Notes: generated by a model from the letters alone, not told the origin. A stretch of 64,000 bases of DNA from Asparagopsis taxiformis (GCA_030407315.1 JALQPE010000582.1:34894-98893); one strand, 5' to 3'; numbered from the stretch's first letter, positions 32,617 through 44,030 are shown. Numbers and translations are program-made.

Positions 32617-34069
32617 CTAAACTGTCCTACTTCTCTGCAGTCCAGTAGCGCGATCCATAGTCAACGAATATCTCTTCCCAGCTCGAACATCTACTACAAC
32701 CTGCGCTAGGATGAGATCAGGTTTTGCTACTGCATACTTGAAGTCGCAAGTAGGATTGACGTCTTTGTGAACTCGGAACTCTGCATTTTTTCTGCGTTGC
32801 ACATTTGCAACGCTCTCCATTCCGTCAATGGTCCTACTGTCGTTGAGGTAGCTGCAGACATTGTATTCCGCTGGTACAAGATATATCTTGTCGACCGGTT
32901 CTTCTTCTCCGATGACACTGGTCTCCATCTCCATGTTGACGTTTTGGAATCTTTCACCAGTACAACCGAACCCGTCCGGTCCGTACAAGCGACTGCGTTG
33001 CGGTTCATTCTCCCCAATCTTCCCGTATAAAATTGTCCCATTATACCATCCAACAACAGAGCCCCTCTCTAAATCTTCTGCGGCAAAAACCCCCAATCCT
33101 CCCTCTCGAACTGTCGATGCAGCAACAATAACGTTGTGAAAGGAGGCATCTACTGCAAGCATCATCTCAGGGTCAACGGAGAAAACCTTGCCTAAATCTT
33201 CTACGCCCCATTCATTCATTGGGACTTCGGCAAGTCTTCGGAGCATGCTTTGATCCCGCGCAACAGAGGAGACAAATCGCAAACATATGCAGTGGTAGTG
33301 AAGATACCGACGGGAATCCATCAGGCGCATCACTTCGATGTCGAAGTCTTTCACTTCCTACATTGCTCCTTATCGAGTAATTCCATTCTTTGTTAGCGAG
33401 AATACTCGATATGTCATTTTTGGTTGCCTCCCCAAAAACTCCATCTCGACCTTGCCTAAAAAAGCAATCCAGCAACAACGGCTGAGCTGATCCATAGCAT
33501 TTGGCGTCTTTTTCACATCCAATAAACTTGCGATACAGACCATCTCTCATTGTCATGCAAGCTATTGCAGTAGAATACGTTCCGGAGAATAGATCTACCA
33601 CAATGTCTCCTGGCTTTGAAAACCTTGAAATAAGCTCTCGAAGTATGGACAGAGGCTTCTGCTCCGCACGTAGCCTTTTGTCTTCGAAGTTCAATGACTC
33701 ACCAGGTCCGAGCTTTGGGCAGTTGTCGATTGCGTTCACGTACCCTGGATGTCGTGAAAGGTCACGGTTATGCAAAGAATAATCAACCATTTCAAACGCG
33801 GCAGCTCCCATCCCACGTTTGAAACTGTGCACAACAAACTCGTGAATGTTGTGTAATGAACACGATTTGTTCATTGGGTTTTGGATGAATACGTAGGGAC
33901 GACGGCTTAGAATGAGAGGAACATCGTCTGTACGCATGGATTGTTCCCCGCTTTCTGCATTTTGAAGAGCTTCTCCCCACCCAACCAACTGTTTGATACA
34001 GGAAAATATCAGGGCATGTCCTCCAGGGCGCAGCATTCGAGAAATGTCCTTTCCAGTACGAAACATTTG
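32617..34069 (-). pseudogene. 3' part of the split ParB-DNA methyltransferase-SET gene
   Basis: Downstream half of a minus-strand gene cut by the gypsy element. It opens with a segment containing RMLRPGGHALIFSC, which follows motif IV in beta-class DNA methyltransferases. It then has the AdoMet-binding motif I, PGDIVVDLFSGTYSTAIAC (about 33565-33610), and KFIGCEKD. A frame change near 33355-33395 leads to a SET-like domain: GGLGVFAAEDLERGSVVGWYNG (about 33045-33115), NVCSYLND, and an NAEFRVHKDV...VVDVRAGKRYSL region ending near 32640. SET domains methylate lysines, mainly on histones. A DNA methyltransferase and SET domain in one chain is unusual. Convergent with the 29.3-32.0 kb gene. Confidence 0.7.
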
Positions 34070-34074
34070 TGCGC
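34070..34074. repeat. target site duplication of the gypsy element (left)
   Basis: TGCGC directly before the LTR's TGTGGAAC; the same five bases follow the other LTR at 44794-44798. Confidence 0.95.
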
Positions 34075-34733
34075 TGTGGAACAACGTTAGTTCTAGATAG
34101 CTGGTACGAGCTACGGACACGCTGTCCTTACGAAACGAAACGAGCAGTCCACCCGCTGGTGTTTGACTGTATTGTTAGAACGGTAGAAGGTAGAGTGGTT
34201 AGCGAGTAGACACGAGCGTCACGACGCAACAATCCACGCGAGGATTACGTTAGCGAACGAGGTGGTACGTCACCGGAGGCGCTCTCAACCAAGCCCGGAG
34301 GTACTACACGCAATCAGCCTTACGTGCGGCGATGGGTAGGGAGTACGCAGCTCGACGGAGACGAAGCCTCGCTAGGCAAAACGTAAACGTAAAACGTAGA
34401 AGTCAGTCGTAGACTAGAGCCGTTGCTCGATCGTTGTCTTGTCCCCTTTCCCTCCCGGCACGATGCCAATACCTATATGGCCACGATGGCATCGCTTTAC
34501 AGTGTAAACACTGCTCGTAACGTCCCCGAATGGGAAAGGACCTTGTGGGTCACACGTAGGGACCCGTTGGTCCGTTGGCCGTTGCCAATACGTTCGTTGC
34601 ACACGTGTGCCGGTTGCGCGCGCGCATGCGCCAGCAATGTTCGTGCATTGCTGTCGCCGGTCGTATCCGCCGAAATTCGAATTCCGCGGAAAACGTAAAT
34701 ATTTGCGATTTCGGACTCGCCACGTATACTACA
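34075..34733 (-). repeat. 3' LTR of the gypsy element
   Basis: 659 bp, TGTGGAAC...TATACTACA on the plus strand. It differs from the partner LTR at three seen sites. Confidence 0.97.
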
Positions 34734-34751
34734 CAGCCCCACCCCCACACG
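34734..34751 (-). other. polypurine tract
   Basis: On the coding strand GTGTGGGGGTGGGGCTG abuts the 3' LTR, as expected for the plus-strand primer site. Confidence 0.75.
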
Positions 34752-37103
34752 TGGACGTCCCGGCCACGCGAGGCCCGTCAGGACGCGCCTGAGACACGGG
34801 GCCGTGGCGCCTTTTCGGGTACAACTGCGGACGTGGCAGTTGTCCCGAAAAATCTCGTTTAAACGTACGCGGCCCGGTTGGCTGATCGAATCGCCACGGC
34901 GCCGGAGCGCGCGCGTGCGCTCCGGCTCTTTCGTAATCATCGCGGCCCGCCCGTTGGCGTCGTTCCGTGGTTAGTCGTAGGCCTCGTAGGCTCTAGCATC
35001 GTGTTGCTTCGTAAACTTCGTCTTGTTTCTTTGCGTAATCGCATGGCTCCGTTGAGCTTCGAAATACGTGTTGGCAGGTCGTCTGCAGCGGGGGAGGGGT
35101 AAGCGTTAAGCCCTTCCCCACAATTTTTTGTGGTGGCGTCTACCCCGTTGGGTGTCGTAGAGCTTACGCAGCTCGTCTTTCGCGTTCGCGACGGCGCGTG
35201 CCCGTTGGCAGGTTCGTAACACACGTAACTATTCGGCAAAGCGGCGGCGCGTAGCGGCGGCTTTTCACTGCGAGTGGTACGTTAACCTCGACCGTAGAGC
35301 CCGTTGGCGTGCGTATCATTTAGTAACTAACTCAGAAATCGTTTCCGCCGTCGTTTCTCGTCCGGATAACCCCGTCGGGTGTCGAATTTCGTTGAGCGTT
35401 CGAGCTCTTTAGCGCGTAGCACGTCGGTGCTAATTTTAATTTGCTCCGATGAGCTGGACGGAGAATTCGCCAAACGTCAGGCCGACTCGCGCGTGAGTTG
35501 GCTTGACGTTTCACGCCGTTGCGTGTACGCGGCAGTGCGTCGTGCGTCGCAGTTCCGTTGACAACGTCTTTGCCGGCGGGCTTGGCTTTTCGTATAGCCG
35601 TTAACACCGTTGGCGCCGTCGCGCTTCACGTTCCCGCGGCTTCACGTTAGCCGGTGGCGCAACCGTTGCGCTAGTCCGCTTCGCGTGGTGGCGTCGTTCG
35701 CCGCGGCGTCCAAGGAGCGTTTCGTTAGCTCATCCGTTATGTGGTGCGACGTGCACCTGGGCATACGTAATGCTCGCCCTCTACGCCGTTGCGTAATTTC
35801 GTTTATTCGACTTGCGAACCCGACGGGGACGCGATTGACGAAGTCGTTTCGCACGCCCGCGGGCGTTTGAGGCTGTTACGTGAGCCAGGTTCGTCGGCAG
35901 ACGTTGCCTTCAGCTGTGCCGTTTACGTTGGCTACCAGCTTGTACGCCGTCGCGTATTCGTATTTCGTTTCGTCCGTTCGACCCGTAGTGTACGTCGTTA
36001 TCGTTAGCGACGTCCGCGTACCTCGCTCGTCTCCTGGCCGACGTGGCCGGCGGCGCGTGCGCCTTCGAATGCGTACGAGGTTGAAGCTTCGTTAGCTTTT
36101 ACGGTTGCGACGCGGACGTGCGCGTCTTAGTCTTCGTGACCGTACGTGGTCTACCGGCCTTTCGGGTTTATTCGTGCGTTTCGACTAGCCGGCGGGCTTT
36201 TCGCTTTCGCGCGTCGTTCATTATGCCCGCGTGGCAGGACACCGTTGTGTCGTTTCGTGGTTGCCGTACGTGGCTACCGTGTTCGGCGTCGTGCCTCACG
36301 ATGGCGATTCGGTTCGCCGTCCGTCGTCGCGGCCTCGTTGGCTCGTCGTTCGCACGCTTTACTCGCGCGCTTCGTGCGCTGAGACCCGTTGGTCTAATTC
36401 GTCGGCTAACGTATAGCTTCGTTCCGCTTCGTGCGTGAAGTTTCGTAATGAGGCCGTTGCCATCTTCGTTGGGGACGCGTCCGTCCTACGTCGTTTCTCC
36501 GCCTTCCGGCGTCACGTTGCCGTTAGCTCGCGAGCTGTTGGCGTTGACCTCGTTGGTCGATGCGACTCGTTGTCAGCGGTTGTCCACGGGGACGTACGAT
36601 GGCTCACGTGACGTGCCAGAATTACGAAATTTTCGGGGCACGCGTGTCCCGAGATTTGGCCAGGTTAGCGCACTGTAATCGGCCCGATTTTTCGTACCGT
36701 GCGTCCATGGCCCGCTGGCCCAAGTATAATTTTTCGCGCGAAAAATCTGACGTGTTGTCCGTCCGTGGCCCGTGGTGTCGTCACCTTTGCCCGTGGGGCG
36801 GTCAACACTGTCGAGCCAGTCGTGGCTCTTCACATCGTGTGAATCGTCTGCGCGTGGACTCGTCGTCCAATCTTTCGTTGGCGCTCGTGCCTCCACCAAC
36901 GTATGGTGTCGAAAACGAAAAGAGCGACGGCTCTAGCACGCATCGCGCCCCCCCCAACGCAAGGGTGGACGTCCCGGCCACTCGTTGTGCCTTCGCTGCT
37001 CGTTCGTGCGGCTCGTCGCCTTCGTTTGTTGCATCGTGCGACGTCGCGCACGCGTGCGCTTAACCCGACGCTCGTGTGCGTTTTCGGGGGCCGTCGTGGC
37101 CTT
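34752..37103 (-). other. long 3' noncoding region of the gypsy element
   Basis: About 2.35 kb between the integrase/chromodomain stop and the polypurine tract. No minus-strand ORF of note; the plus-strand frames are Arg/Ser/Val-rich shadows of a CGT-rich composition. GGTGGACGTCCCGGCCAC occurs near both ends of it (about 34752 and 36965). Such spacers in plants may hold antisense genes or regulatory RNA; here nothing is recognised. Confidence 0.6.
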
Positions 37104-38375
37104 TCATGTTGTTGCTCGTCGCACGCGTGCGAAGTATCGAGAGACGCTCTCTTCAGATACGTTCCGGCGGGGCTCCCACGTAGGGTTACGATACCCGACC
37201 CACTTCACGAGGAAGTCTAGGGTGCCGTCATCGTTTACGCGATGGTTGAGTAGGTCGTCTACTACATACGCCGGACCGTCGCGGTTCTTGTCGAGGTCTG
37301 CCTCGGTGGCATCGTATGGCTCCGGCGGGGGCGCGTTCGCCGGCGTTGGCGCGTACGCAACGCGGTCCGAGTTGACACGTTCAACTACGTCTCCTCGTTG
37401 GATGACGAACGTTCGTACGTCGTTACGTAGTACGCGAAACGGTCCCAACGCGTGGTTGCCGAGCTTCGTGCCCTTCGTGGTCCCGTCCGTCGGGTCGATG
37501 AATACGTATTCTCCCGCGCGGATGTTTCGATTCGAGACACGGACTCGTTTGTCGAAATTTCGTTTATAACGTGCCTGCGCGGCCGTCAGCGTTCGATACG
37601 CGTTATCCATCGTTGTGGCGAGCTCACGCACGTAAGTGGCTCGCCCTCCCCCGTCGGGTAGTTCGCGGTTCGTTACCGACGTGTGTAGCGCCAACGGTGG
37701 CGGTGGATTCGTGAGAATCAAGTCGAAGGGCGTCGTGCCCGTGCTCGAATGCACATGCGTGTTGTACGCAAACGTTAACGCCGATGCGTATCGATCCCAG
37801 TCGTTCTGGTTTTCGTTCACGTAATTGCGCAGCATCGCCAGGATCGTCCTGTTGTAGCGCTCCACCTGCCCGTTCGTTTGGGGGTGGTACGTCGACGTAA
37901 AGACGTTCGTCACGCCGATTTCGTTGCAGACGCGCTGGAAAAACTTAGCAGCGAACTGCTTTCCGTTATCGCTTATGAGCGTCCGTGGGGGTCCATACGA
38001 GAAGACCCACGCGTTGACGAACGCGCTCGCCACGTTGGCGGAATCGATATTTCGTAGAGGTACGACTCTAGTCAGCTTCGTGAAGCGGTCCGTTATAACG
38101 AGAATAAATCGGTTGCCACGCGTGGTCTTCGTCAGCGGACCTAGTATGTCGATACATAGGTCTCGCAGCGGCTCCGTAGCCGGAAATAAACGTAACGGGT
38201 TCGTCCGTTTGCGAAGCTTCACGCGGTTCTTCGCACATCCAACGCAGTTTCGTACTGTTGCGTGGATGTCGGCGGCCATCGCGGGCCAGTAGTACGTCCT
38301 CCGTAGGGTATAGTACATACGCGTTTGTCCGGGATGTCCAGCGAGGACGTGGTGGTGCGTTAACTCCAGCAGCCG
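37104..38375 (-). CDS. gypsy integrase with C-terminal chromodomain
   Basis: The frame is open from about 38375 (first ATG at 38318). The zinc-binding HHCC module appears as ELTHHHVLAGHPG and CVGCAKNRVK. The catalytic Asp residues are in DILGPLTK and SDNGKQFAAKF, and the Glu is in GQVERYNRTILAM. The last 60 residues form a chromodomain, VVDDLLNHR...FLVKWVGY...TWEPRRNV, which in chromoviruses guides insertion to heterochromatin marks. Upstream, pol is in another frame (38360-38695), so one base is off near 38375. Confidence 0.9.
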   Translation of the reverse strand, partial: RLLELTHHHVLAGHPGQTRMYYTLRRTYYWPAMAADIHATVRNCVGCAKNRVKLRKRTNPLRLFPATEPLRDLCIDILGPLTKTTRGNRFILVITDRFTKLTRVVPLRNIDSANVASAFVNAWVFSYGPPRTLISDNGKQFAAKFFQRVCNEIGVTNVFTSTYHPQTNGQVERYNRTILAMLRNYVNENQNDWDRYASALTFAYNTHVHSSTGTTPFDLILTNPPPPLALHTSVTNRELPDGGGRATYVRELATTMDNAYRTLTAAQARYKRNFDKRVRVSNRNIRAGEYVFIDPTDGTTKGTKLGNHALGPFRVLRNDVRTFVIQRGDVVERVNSDRVAYAPTPANAPPPEPYDATEADLDKNRDGPAYVVDDLLNHRVNDDGTLDFLVKWVGYRNPTWEPRRNVSEESVSRYFARVRRATT

Positions 38376-38493
38376 CGGCCGTAACGAGCCGGCACAACGA
38401 TTTGTGTACGTTCCTCGTCGTGAGGGTTCCGGCGTCGGAGTAAGCCATCGTGGCCTTCGAAGAATGCAGCGTCCTGCGTCTCGGACTGTCGTG

Positions 38494-40521
38494 TCAGTAT
38501 CGTTTGACAGAACGCGTCCTCGCGTTGAGCTTCGATAAGCTCGTCCCTCGTAATGGGAAGCTGAACGTCAGCTGGTGGCACGCGTGCCGAATCGTCTTCA
38601 GCAGCGCGCTGTTCGTCGAGGAAATCCGGTTCCTCGTCAAGAACGTCATCGAGCGACGCGTCGCGGTTGAACTCGAGGCCATCGTGGCTAGCCATCGTGG
38701 CTGGTGTTGTTCGTCACGAGTCTCGTTCGACGGGTCGTCGTGACCCCCGGCATTCGTTGCCTTTTTACGTACGGACGTCGTTCGTCCTTGCCCGTTTCGT
38801 GTGGGTTGTCGACGACTGCGAGTCGTCACGAGGACCGCGTCCCCGTACGATGGTACGTCATCGTCAACGGGTCGACCGTCGTCATACGTAGATATCACAC
38901 GTGATAAAGCGTCAGGTACCTGGTGCACGCGCCCAGGCCTGTACGTAACTTCGAAATCGAATTCGGCAACGCGTAGCCTCCATCGTAGTAGTCGTCCGGA
39001 CGCGTCCGTCAACGTCATCAGCCAACGTAAGGCTTCGTGGTCCGTACGTACGGTGAACCGCTGACCCTCTACGTAGGGTCGGAGCGACGTTATCGCCCAG
39101 ACGACGGAGTAACACTCGCGCTCGGTCGCCGAGTAACCACGTTCGGTTTCGTTAAGGGTCTTCGACCAGTACCCAATCGGAACCCATTCGTTGGGCTTAT
39201 CTTCGTTCTGCTGCTGGAGCAACGTAGCTCCCAGCTGATACGCCGACGCGTCGGTATCGATCATGAACGGACGTCCCGCCTTCGGAAGGTGCAATACTGG
39301 TGGCGACACCAGTATTGTCTTCAACGTTTCGAACGCATTCGTTTGCGCGTCCGTTGGGTTCGTCCAATCGGGGGAAGCGTCCTTCTTCAACATCGTGTTG
39401 AGTGGCCGAGCGATCTCGGCATACGCCTTTACGAAACGGCGGTAAACGTTGGCCGCGCCCAAAAACGATCGACATTGCGTCTTGTCGCGTGGGAACGTAG
39501 CCGTACGAAAGGCTTCCTTGTTCCGAGCTGCGACGTGCAGCTTCCCTGGGGTGATCACGTGCCCCAGGTAGTCAACTCGTGGTTGAAAGAACGAGCACTT
39601 CGTGAGCTTTAACGTTACTCCCGCTGCGCGTAGCAGGGAAAGCACCTGGTCAACGTGACCCAGGTGAGACTCGAGGTCTTTCGAAAAGACGATTACGTCG
39701 TCTAAGTAGACAAGGCACGATTGCCAACGTACTCCGGAGAGGATTATGTCCAACGTCCGCTGAAACGTAGCGGGGGCATTTCGTAGCCCGAATGGCATTC
39801 GCACGTAGCGATACGTTCCCATGAAAGACGTAAACGTTGTCTTATCACGGTCCTCGGCGGAGACGGGCACTTGCCAGTAACCGGCGTTACAGTCGAGTGT
39901 CGTGAAGATGGCGGCGTCGCCAAGCGAATCGAGGCAATCTTCCATACGAGGAAGTGGATACGAATCAGCGATCGTTTTCGCGTTCAAACGCCTGTAGTCG
40001 ACACAGAAACGTAAGGATCCGTCCTTCTTCGGCACCAACACGATTGGTGACGCCCATTCGCTGGACGCGGGTTCGATAACCCCTTCGTTGAGCATCTTCG
40101 TGATCTGCTCCTCGGCTATCGTACGTAAAGCCGGACCCTGACGATAGGGCATTGAACGTATGGGCCGCGTGCCCGGTTCGAGTTCGATTCGATGCTCCGT
40201 AGCATTGATTTCGCCGAGGCGTCCGCTCGTCCACATTGACGAATGTGTCACTAGCATCTCGTTGATGCGCTTTCGTAAATCCTCGTCGTCGAGGTGCGAC
40301 AAATCGATTGTCGACTGCCAATCCGTGGCGGGGTCGTTCCCCTTTTCGTTGACCAACGGGTCTGGCGTTTCGTCGCCCAACCCGTTCGTATTTGCCCGCG
40401 TCGTCGCGTCGACTAGCGGTAGGTTCAAAACCTTCGCGAGGGCTTCGCCGCCCTCACGTTTGAGTGGGACGATTCCCAACGGGGAGCGTACCGCGTACGC
40501 AATCGTTGCGCCTTTCGGCAA
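38494..40521 (-). CDS. gypsy reverse transcriptase / RNase H
   Basis: ORF of 675 codons. RT domain: VPKKDGSLRFCVDYRRLN, the polymerase motif LVYLDDVIVFSK (about 39695-39720), and PRVDYLGHVI. RNase H: PFMIDTDASAYQLGATLL and VRTDHEALRWL. After the RNase H domain, the natural continuation toward integrase (DGLEFNRDASLDDV) lies in a different frame, 38360-38695, so the last 60 or so residues of this ORF are out of frame. The ORF's start overlaps the protease frame by 97 bp; PKGATIAYAVRSPLG is its first typical segment. Confidence 0.93.
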   Translation of the reverse strand: MPKGATIAYAVRSPLGIVPLKREGGEALAKVLNLPLVDATTRANTNGLGDETPDPLVNEKGNDPATDWQSTIDLSHLDDEDLRKRINEMLVTHSSMWTSGRLGEINATEHRIELEPGTRPIRSMPYRQGPALRTIAEEQITKMLNEGVIEPASSEWASPIVLVPKKDGSLRFCVDYRRLNAKTIADSYPLPRMEDCLDSLGDAAIFTTLDCNAGYWQVPVSAEDRDKTTFTSFMGTYRYVRMPFGLRNAPATFQRTLDIILSGVRWQSCLVYLDDVIVFSKDLESHLGHVDQVLSLLRAAGVTLKLTKCSFFQPRVDYLGHVITPGKLHVAARNKEAFRTATFPRDKTQCRSFLGAANVYRRFVKAYAEIARPLNTMLKKDASPDWTNPTDAQTNAFETLKTILVSPPVLHLPKAGRPFMIDTDASAYQLGATLLQQQNEDKPNEWVPIGYWSKTLNETERGYSATERECYSVVWAITSLRPYVEGQRFTVRTDHEALRWLMTLTDASGRLLRWRLRVAEFDFEVTYRPGRVHQVPDALSRVISTYDDGRPVDDDVPSYGDAVLVTTRSRRQPTRNGQGRTTSVRKKATNAGGHDDPSNETRDEQHQPRWLATMASSSTATRRSMTFLTRNRISSTNSALLKTIRHACHQLTFSFPLRGTSLSKLNARTRSVKRY

Positions 40522-41312
40522 TCGCGGTCCTTCTTCGTGAAGTTCGACACGATAATAGAGAACGTCTCTCTGGGTCCTACGTCGACCACTCCGTTGGCTA
40601 TACGAAGCCCATGCCGGAATTGCACCGACGCTTTCGGTTCGAGGAACACGAGTCCGGTCGCATCCGTCGTCACGTTGACGGTCCGTTGCGACATCGCCGG
40701 TACACGCGTGTACTTCGTCAGGCGAACCGAAAACGTTCGGCTCGGCCGATTCGAGGCCGCGTTACGCTCGCGGCGCTTCGGGTGTTCCACGTTTGGATTC
40801 GTTTCCCCTTCCTCCTCGTACGGAGTTTTCGTATCGCCCTCCGCGATAATGGGTATCGTATCCCCTCGATGGAGGTCGATTGTCTGCGCTCGACAGCGTA
40901 TAGCATCGACATGCTTCGACATGAACGACGTGCCCATTATGACGGGAACAGCCAGCGTGTTGGCTACGAAGAATTTTACGCGGAACAGCGAGTTCCCCAA
41001 CCTGACACGAAGCAGGATGGCGCCTTCGATAGGCAAACGTCGCCCGTTGGCGTCTCCGAGCTTCGGTAGCTCTTCGTCACGTAGACAGCGGTCGACCCAG
41101 TCGTAGGGTAGTAAACTTGTTCGTATCAAGTTGTAGCCGCTGCACGTATCCATCGCGATGGTAATCGCCCTCATCACGTTGAGGTCTAGTCCGATCGTTC
41201 CGGATACGATATAATGCTTCGACGCAAGTAGGCACGTATGCCCGTCGAGGACCAACGGTTCGGTCCTGACCGGCGCGCGGTCTACGTCTTCGCTAGCGAT
41301 TCGTCGCTTCAC
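40425..41312 (-). CDS. gypsy aspartic protease region
   Basis: Frame of 295 codons with the retroviral-type protease motif as IAMDTCSGYNLI (about 41125-41165; DTC in place of the usual D-S/T-G) and the distal PVIMGTSFM segment. It lies between gag and RT and overlaps the RT frame, so a frameshift or read-through is needed to join pol. Confidence 0.7.
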   Translation of the reverse strand: MKRRIASEDVDRAPVRTEPLVLDGHTCLLASKHYIVSGTIGLDLNVMRAITIAMDTCSGYNLIRTSLLPYDWVDRCLRDEELPKLGDANGRRLPIEGAILLRVRLGNSLFRVKFFVANTLAVPVIMGTSFMSKHVDAIRCRAQTIDLHRGDTIPIIAEGDTKTPYEEEGETNPNVEHPKRRERNAASNRPSRTFSVRLTKYTRVPAMSQRTVNVTTDATGLVFLEPKASVQFRHGLRIANGVVDVGPRETFSIIVSNFTKKDRDCRKAQRLRTRYAPRWESSHSNVRAAKPSRRF

Positions 41313-41627
41313 CGTATGAGCCCGTATGGCTTCTTTTGCGTCGACACGCTTCGTATAAGCCGCGTGCTTGGCTTTCTCGCGCTCGGAAGCGTCGTGCTTC
41401 CGGGTAGCGCGTCTCGCTCGTCTGCGAGGCTTCCTCTTCGTGTGAGGTTCGTTCGTCCCGTCGGACTTCGTTTCCCCCCACGTCGGGTGTCGTGTGACTC
41501 GAGTTGGCCTTCGCGGCCGTGAGCTTTACGTAACTCTCGTTCATCGGTGAGCCTGCGGAGGACCAATCATCGACGTCGGTCGTCCCCCTTTCACGTAAGG
41601 GTTCAGGCGATGTGGGTGGCTCGTGAC

Positions 41628-44030
41628 CTACATCGCCTGGTCGTTTTCCGGCGCGGGGCCGTTCGACACGTCGTCGTCGTGAGCCCACGAAGCTCGTTCG
41701 TCATCGTGACTCGTTTCCACCTCGAGTGGTGTTTCGTCAGCGGAGGTCGTCACGTAGACTCCGCTGCGGCCATTACGCTGGCCATTTCGTTCGTTCGCCC
41801 ACGGGCGGGGGTCACGTCGGTCATTACGAAAGTCGCCGCGGCGCCTGTCGAAGGGCCTTCCCCCGTCACGATTGGGGTTTCGGAGTATCGTAGGCGGCGT
41901 GCCGTACCTCCGCGGGGTCACGTTCCCTCGCTCAGCAGGTCGTTCCTGGTTACGTTTGGCCATTCGTTGGCGGAAGTACTCAGCCTGACGTGGGTTGCTC
42001 TTCACGTGGAAGAGGTAGTACTTGTACGCGAAAAAGATCCGTTGATCTGGCGTCAGACGCGGACACGTAAACGTCGAGTGGCCATCTTCGCGGCATGACC
42101 AACACGACAGCGTCCAGTAATCATTCGGGATTACGGAGTGCGCCAATTGCGTCTGCTCGCTCGTGAGCTTCGGCACGTCCTCGCATGGACGGTTCAATCG
42201 AGCTTCGAGCTCGTCCGGCTTTTCGTTTGCCGTTTTCGTATCGTTGGGCGGCGGCCCGTTCGTGAAGAGGATCGCCTCCAAGTTCTCGGCAACGTGAGCC
42301 GCAGCGAGCGACACGTCGTCATCATCCCTCGCGGGGATGTTCGGGTTACCATCGTGGTAACTGGGCTCGCTAGCCCGTTCATTACGTAAGTACGCGGACT
42401 CATCGTAGTCCGCGAACTTCCTCGACTCGTGGTCGGAAATAGCCAACGTAGGCTTCACCGGAAACCGCACTTTCGGTTTCGCGGCTGACGCGACAGCTGC
42501 CGTACGTGCACGGAAGGTCGTTCCTTCGGCCGTCGCCAATCGTCTCACAACGGTGAGGTCGTTCCTCTCTCGTTCGGGGAGTGACCGGAGTCGTTCCGTC
42601 ACGGCTGCCCGCGTCGAGGGCAGCAAACCACGTACGTAGTGGTGAACGAGGAGTCGATCCGTAAACACGTAGTTGCACGCCCGCGTGGCGGTGTCGAGTC
42701 TATCAGCGTACTGATTCTCGTCCTCGTTAGGACTCTGCGTGATCATCGTGACCTTTTCGTAGGCCTCCTGCAGCACGTCGTCTTGCAGGTATCGTTTGAT
42801 CAACGCGTTGATCACGTGAGGCCACGAGAACCTCTTCGTCGGATCAGTCGTGATCACACCAGTCGTACACTGGGAATCGTAGAACCGTCGGGCGTCCCCT
42901 TCGAGGAAGAAGTGCAGCGCACGTACTGCCACTCCCTCGCACACTCCGAGTGTGCTGAACCCATCACGTATTTGGGCGAGGAATCCGAGTAACGTAATCG
43001 GATTCCGGCCGGAGAACGGCTTTAACGTAGGGAAAAGTCCCTCCAGCTCACGTTTGAGCTTATGTACGCTTTGACTCTCGTTCACGTAGAGATGTTCACG
43101 TACATCGTTAAGTCGGTACATGCGGTACGACACCACGTTCGCAAATGCGTCGAGCATTGTCGTGTGCTCTGCCAACGCGTGGCAAACGGGTCCGAGGGCG
43201 TTCCCTGGTAAGCGTACCGCGTCGGCACGTTCGTTTTCGTGGACTCGCGTGTCCGTCGTGCCGAACGTTCCCAGCCACGGAATGTACGTCTCACGTGGCG
43301 GGGGAGCTCTCGTATCGAATTGCGCAGCTCGTGCTGCGTCCGCCGACCGCGCGTGGTCTGGCGTGTCGTTAAAACGTAATTGCCTTCGTGGCGTCTCGTT
43401 GGGGTTGGCGATGGCTCGTTGCACTGTCGCCCCCCTTCCGTACGTGGTCGGGGTCGTCGGACCGGGTGTTGGTGGGTATCCTCCCGGAACGGCCGGGGAG
43501 GATTGCGAGTTATAGGCGCGCGAGCCTTCGTAATTCGGATCGCTTCCGCTCGGCGGAGCGGAACGTCCGGCGACGATTTCGTTGAATACTACGACAAACG
43601 AGTCGAGTCTTCCCTCCACGGCGGAGAGGCGGTTTCGTAAATCTTCGTTTTCCCGTTCGAGGGTCGCTGAGCGTTCACGTAACGCACGAGCTTCGCGCTC
43701 CGAGACTCCGAGTCTCTGCCTTACGGCTTCGTCGACGGCCGCGTCGCTCGCCCTTTCGATGTGACCTCGAAGGTCTTCGTACACTACGCGTAGTGCCGTG
43801 GGAGTCACGTTCCCTTCGTTGAGCTGACCGCGCGTTGCGGGGTCCATACTCACGGACTCAAACGGGCTTACCGTACGTGGTAGCTGGCCGATCGCCTCGA
43901 TATCCGGCGGGATAGATCGATCAGTCGCGAAGATCGCTTCTGCTGACAAGGCCACGTCGGCTTCGGCGTCCGCTGACGTTGGCAACGGTTGCCTGGGCGA
44001 CGCGCTGGAATTCGACACAGCGTAATTCAT
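41628..44030 (-). CDS. gypsy Gag with zinc knuckle
   Basis: Start chosen at ATG 44030; the frame is open to 44084 without an earlier ATG. Central helical segment with FSGRNPITLLGFLAQIRDGF and a long Gag-like domain. One zinc knuckle, CWSCREDGHSTFTC (about 42065-42105), fits C-x2-C-x4-H-x4-C. An Arg-rich tail follows. A coiled coil sits at about residues 120-190 (REARALRERSATLERENEDL). Forms the virus-like particle. Confidence 0.9.
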   Translation of the reverse strand: MNYAVSNSSASPRQPLPTSADAEADVALSAEAIFATDRSIPPDIEAIGQLPRTVSPFESVSMDPATRGQLNEGNVTPTALRVVYEDLRGHIERASDAAVDEAVRQRLGVSEREARALRERSATLERENEDLRNRLSAVEGRLDSFVVVFNEIVAGRSAPPSGSDPNYEGSRAYNSQSSPAVPGGYPPTPGPTTPTTYGRGATVQRAIANPNETPRRQLRFNDTPDHARSADAARAAQFDTRAPPPRETYIPWLGTFGTTDTRVHENERADAVRLPGNALGPVCHALAEHTTMLDAFANVVSYRMYRLNDVREHLYVNESQSVHKLKRELEGLFPTLKPFSGRNPITLLGFLAQIRDGFSTLGVCEGVAVRALHFFLEGDARRFYDSQCTTGVITTDPTKRFSWPHVINALIKRYLQDDVLQEAYEKVTMITQSPNEDENQYADRLDTATRACNYVFTDRLLVHHYVRGLLPSTRAAVTERLRSLPERERNDLTVVRRLATAEGTTFRARTAAVASAAKPKVRFPVKPTLAISDHESRKFADYDESAYLRNERASEPSYHDGNPNIPARDDDDVSLAAAHVAENLEAILFTNGPPPNDTKTANEKPDELEARLNRPCEDVPKLTSEQTQLAHSVIPNDYWTLSCWSCREDGHSTFTCPRLTPDQRIFFAYKYYLFHVKSNPRQAEYFRQRMAKRNQERPAERGNVTPRRYGTPPTILRNPNRDGGRPFDRRRGDFRNDRRDPRPWANERNGQRNGRSGVYVTTSADETPLEVETSHDDERASWAHDDDVSNGPAPENDQAM

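Noticed and set aside
35000..37569. Several plus-strand ORFs of 60-190 aa in and beside the gypsy tail
   Set aside because: Arg/Val/Ser-rich products of composition, antisense to the element; those beyond 37104 are antisense to integrase.
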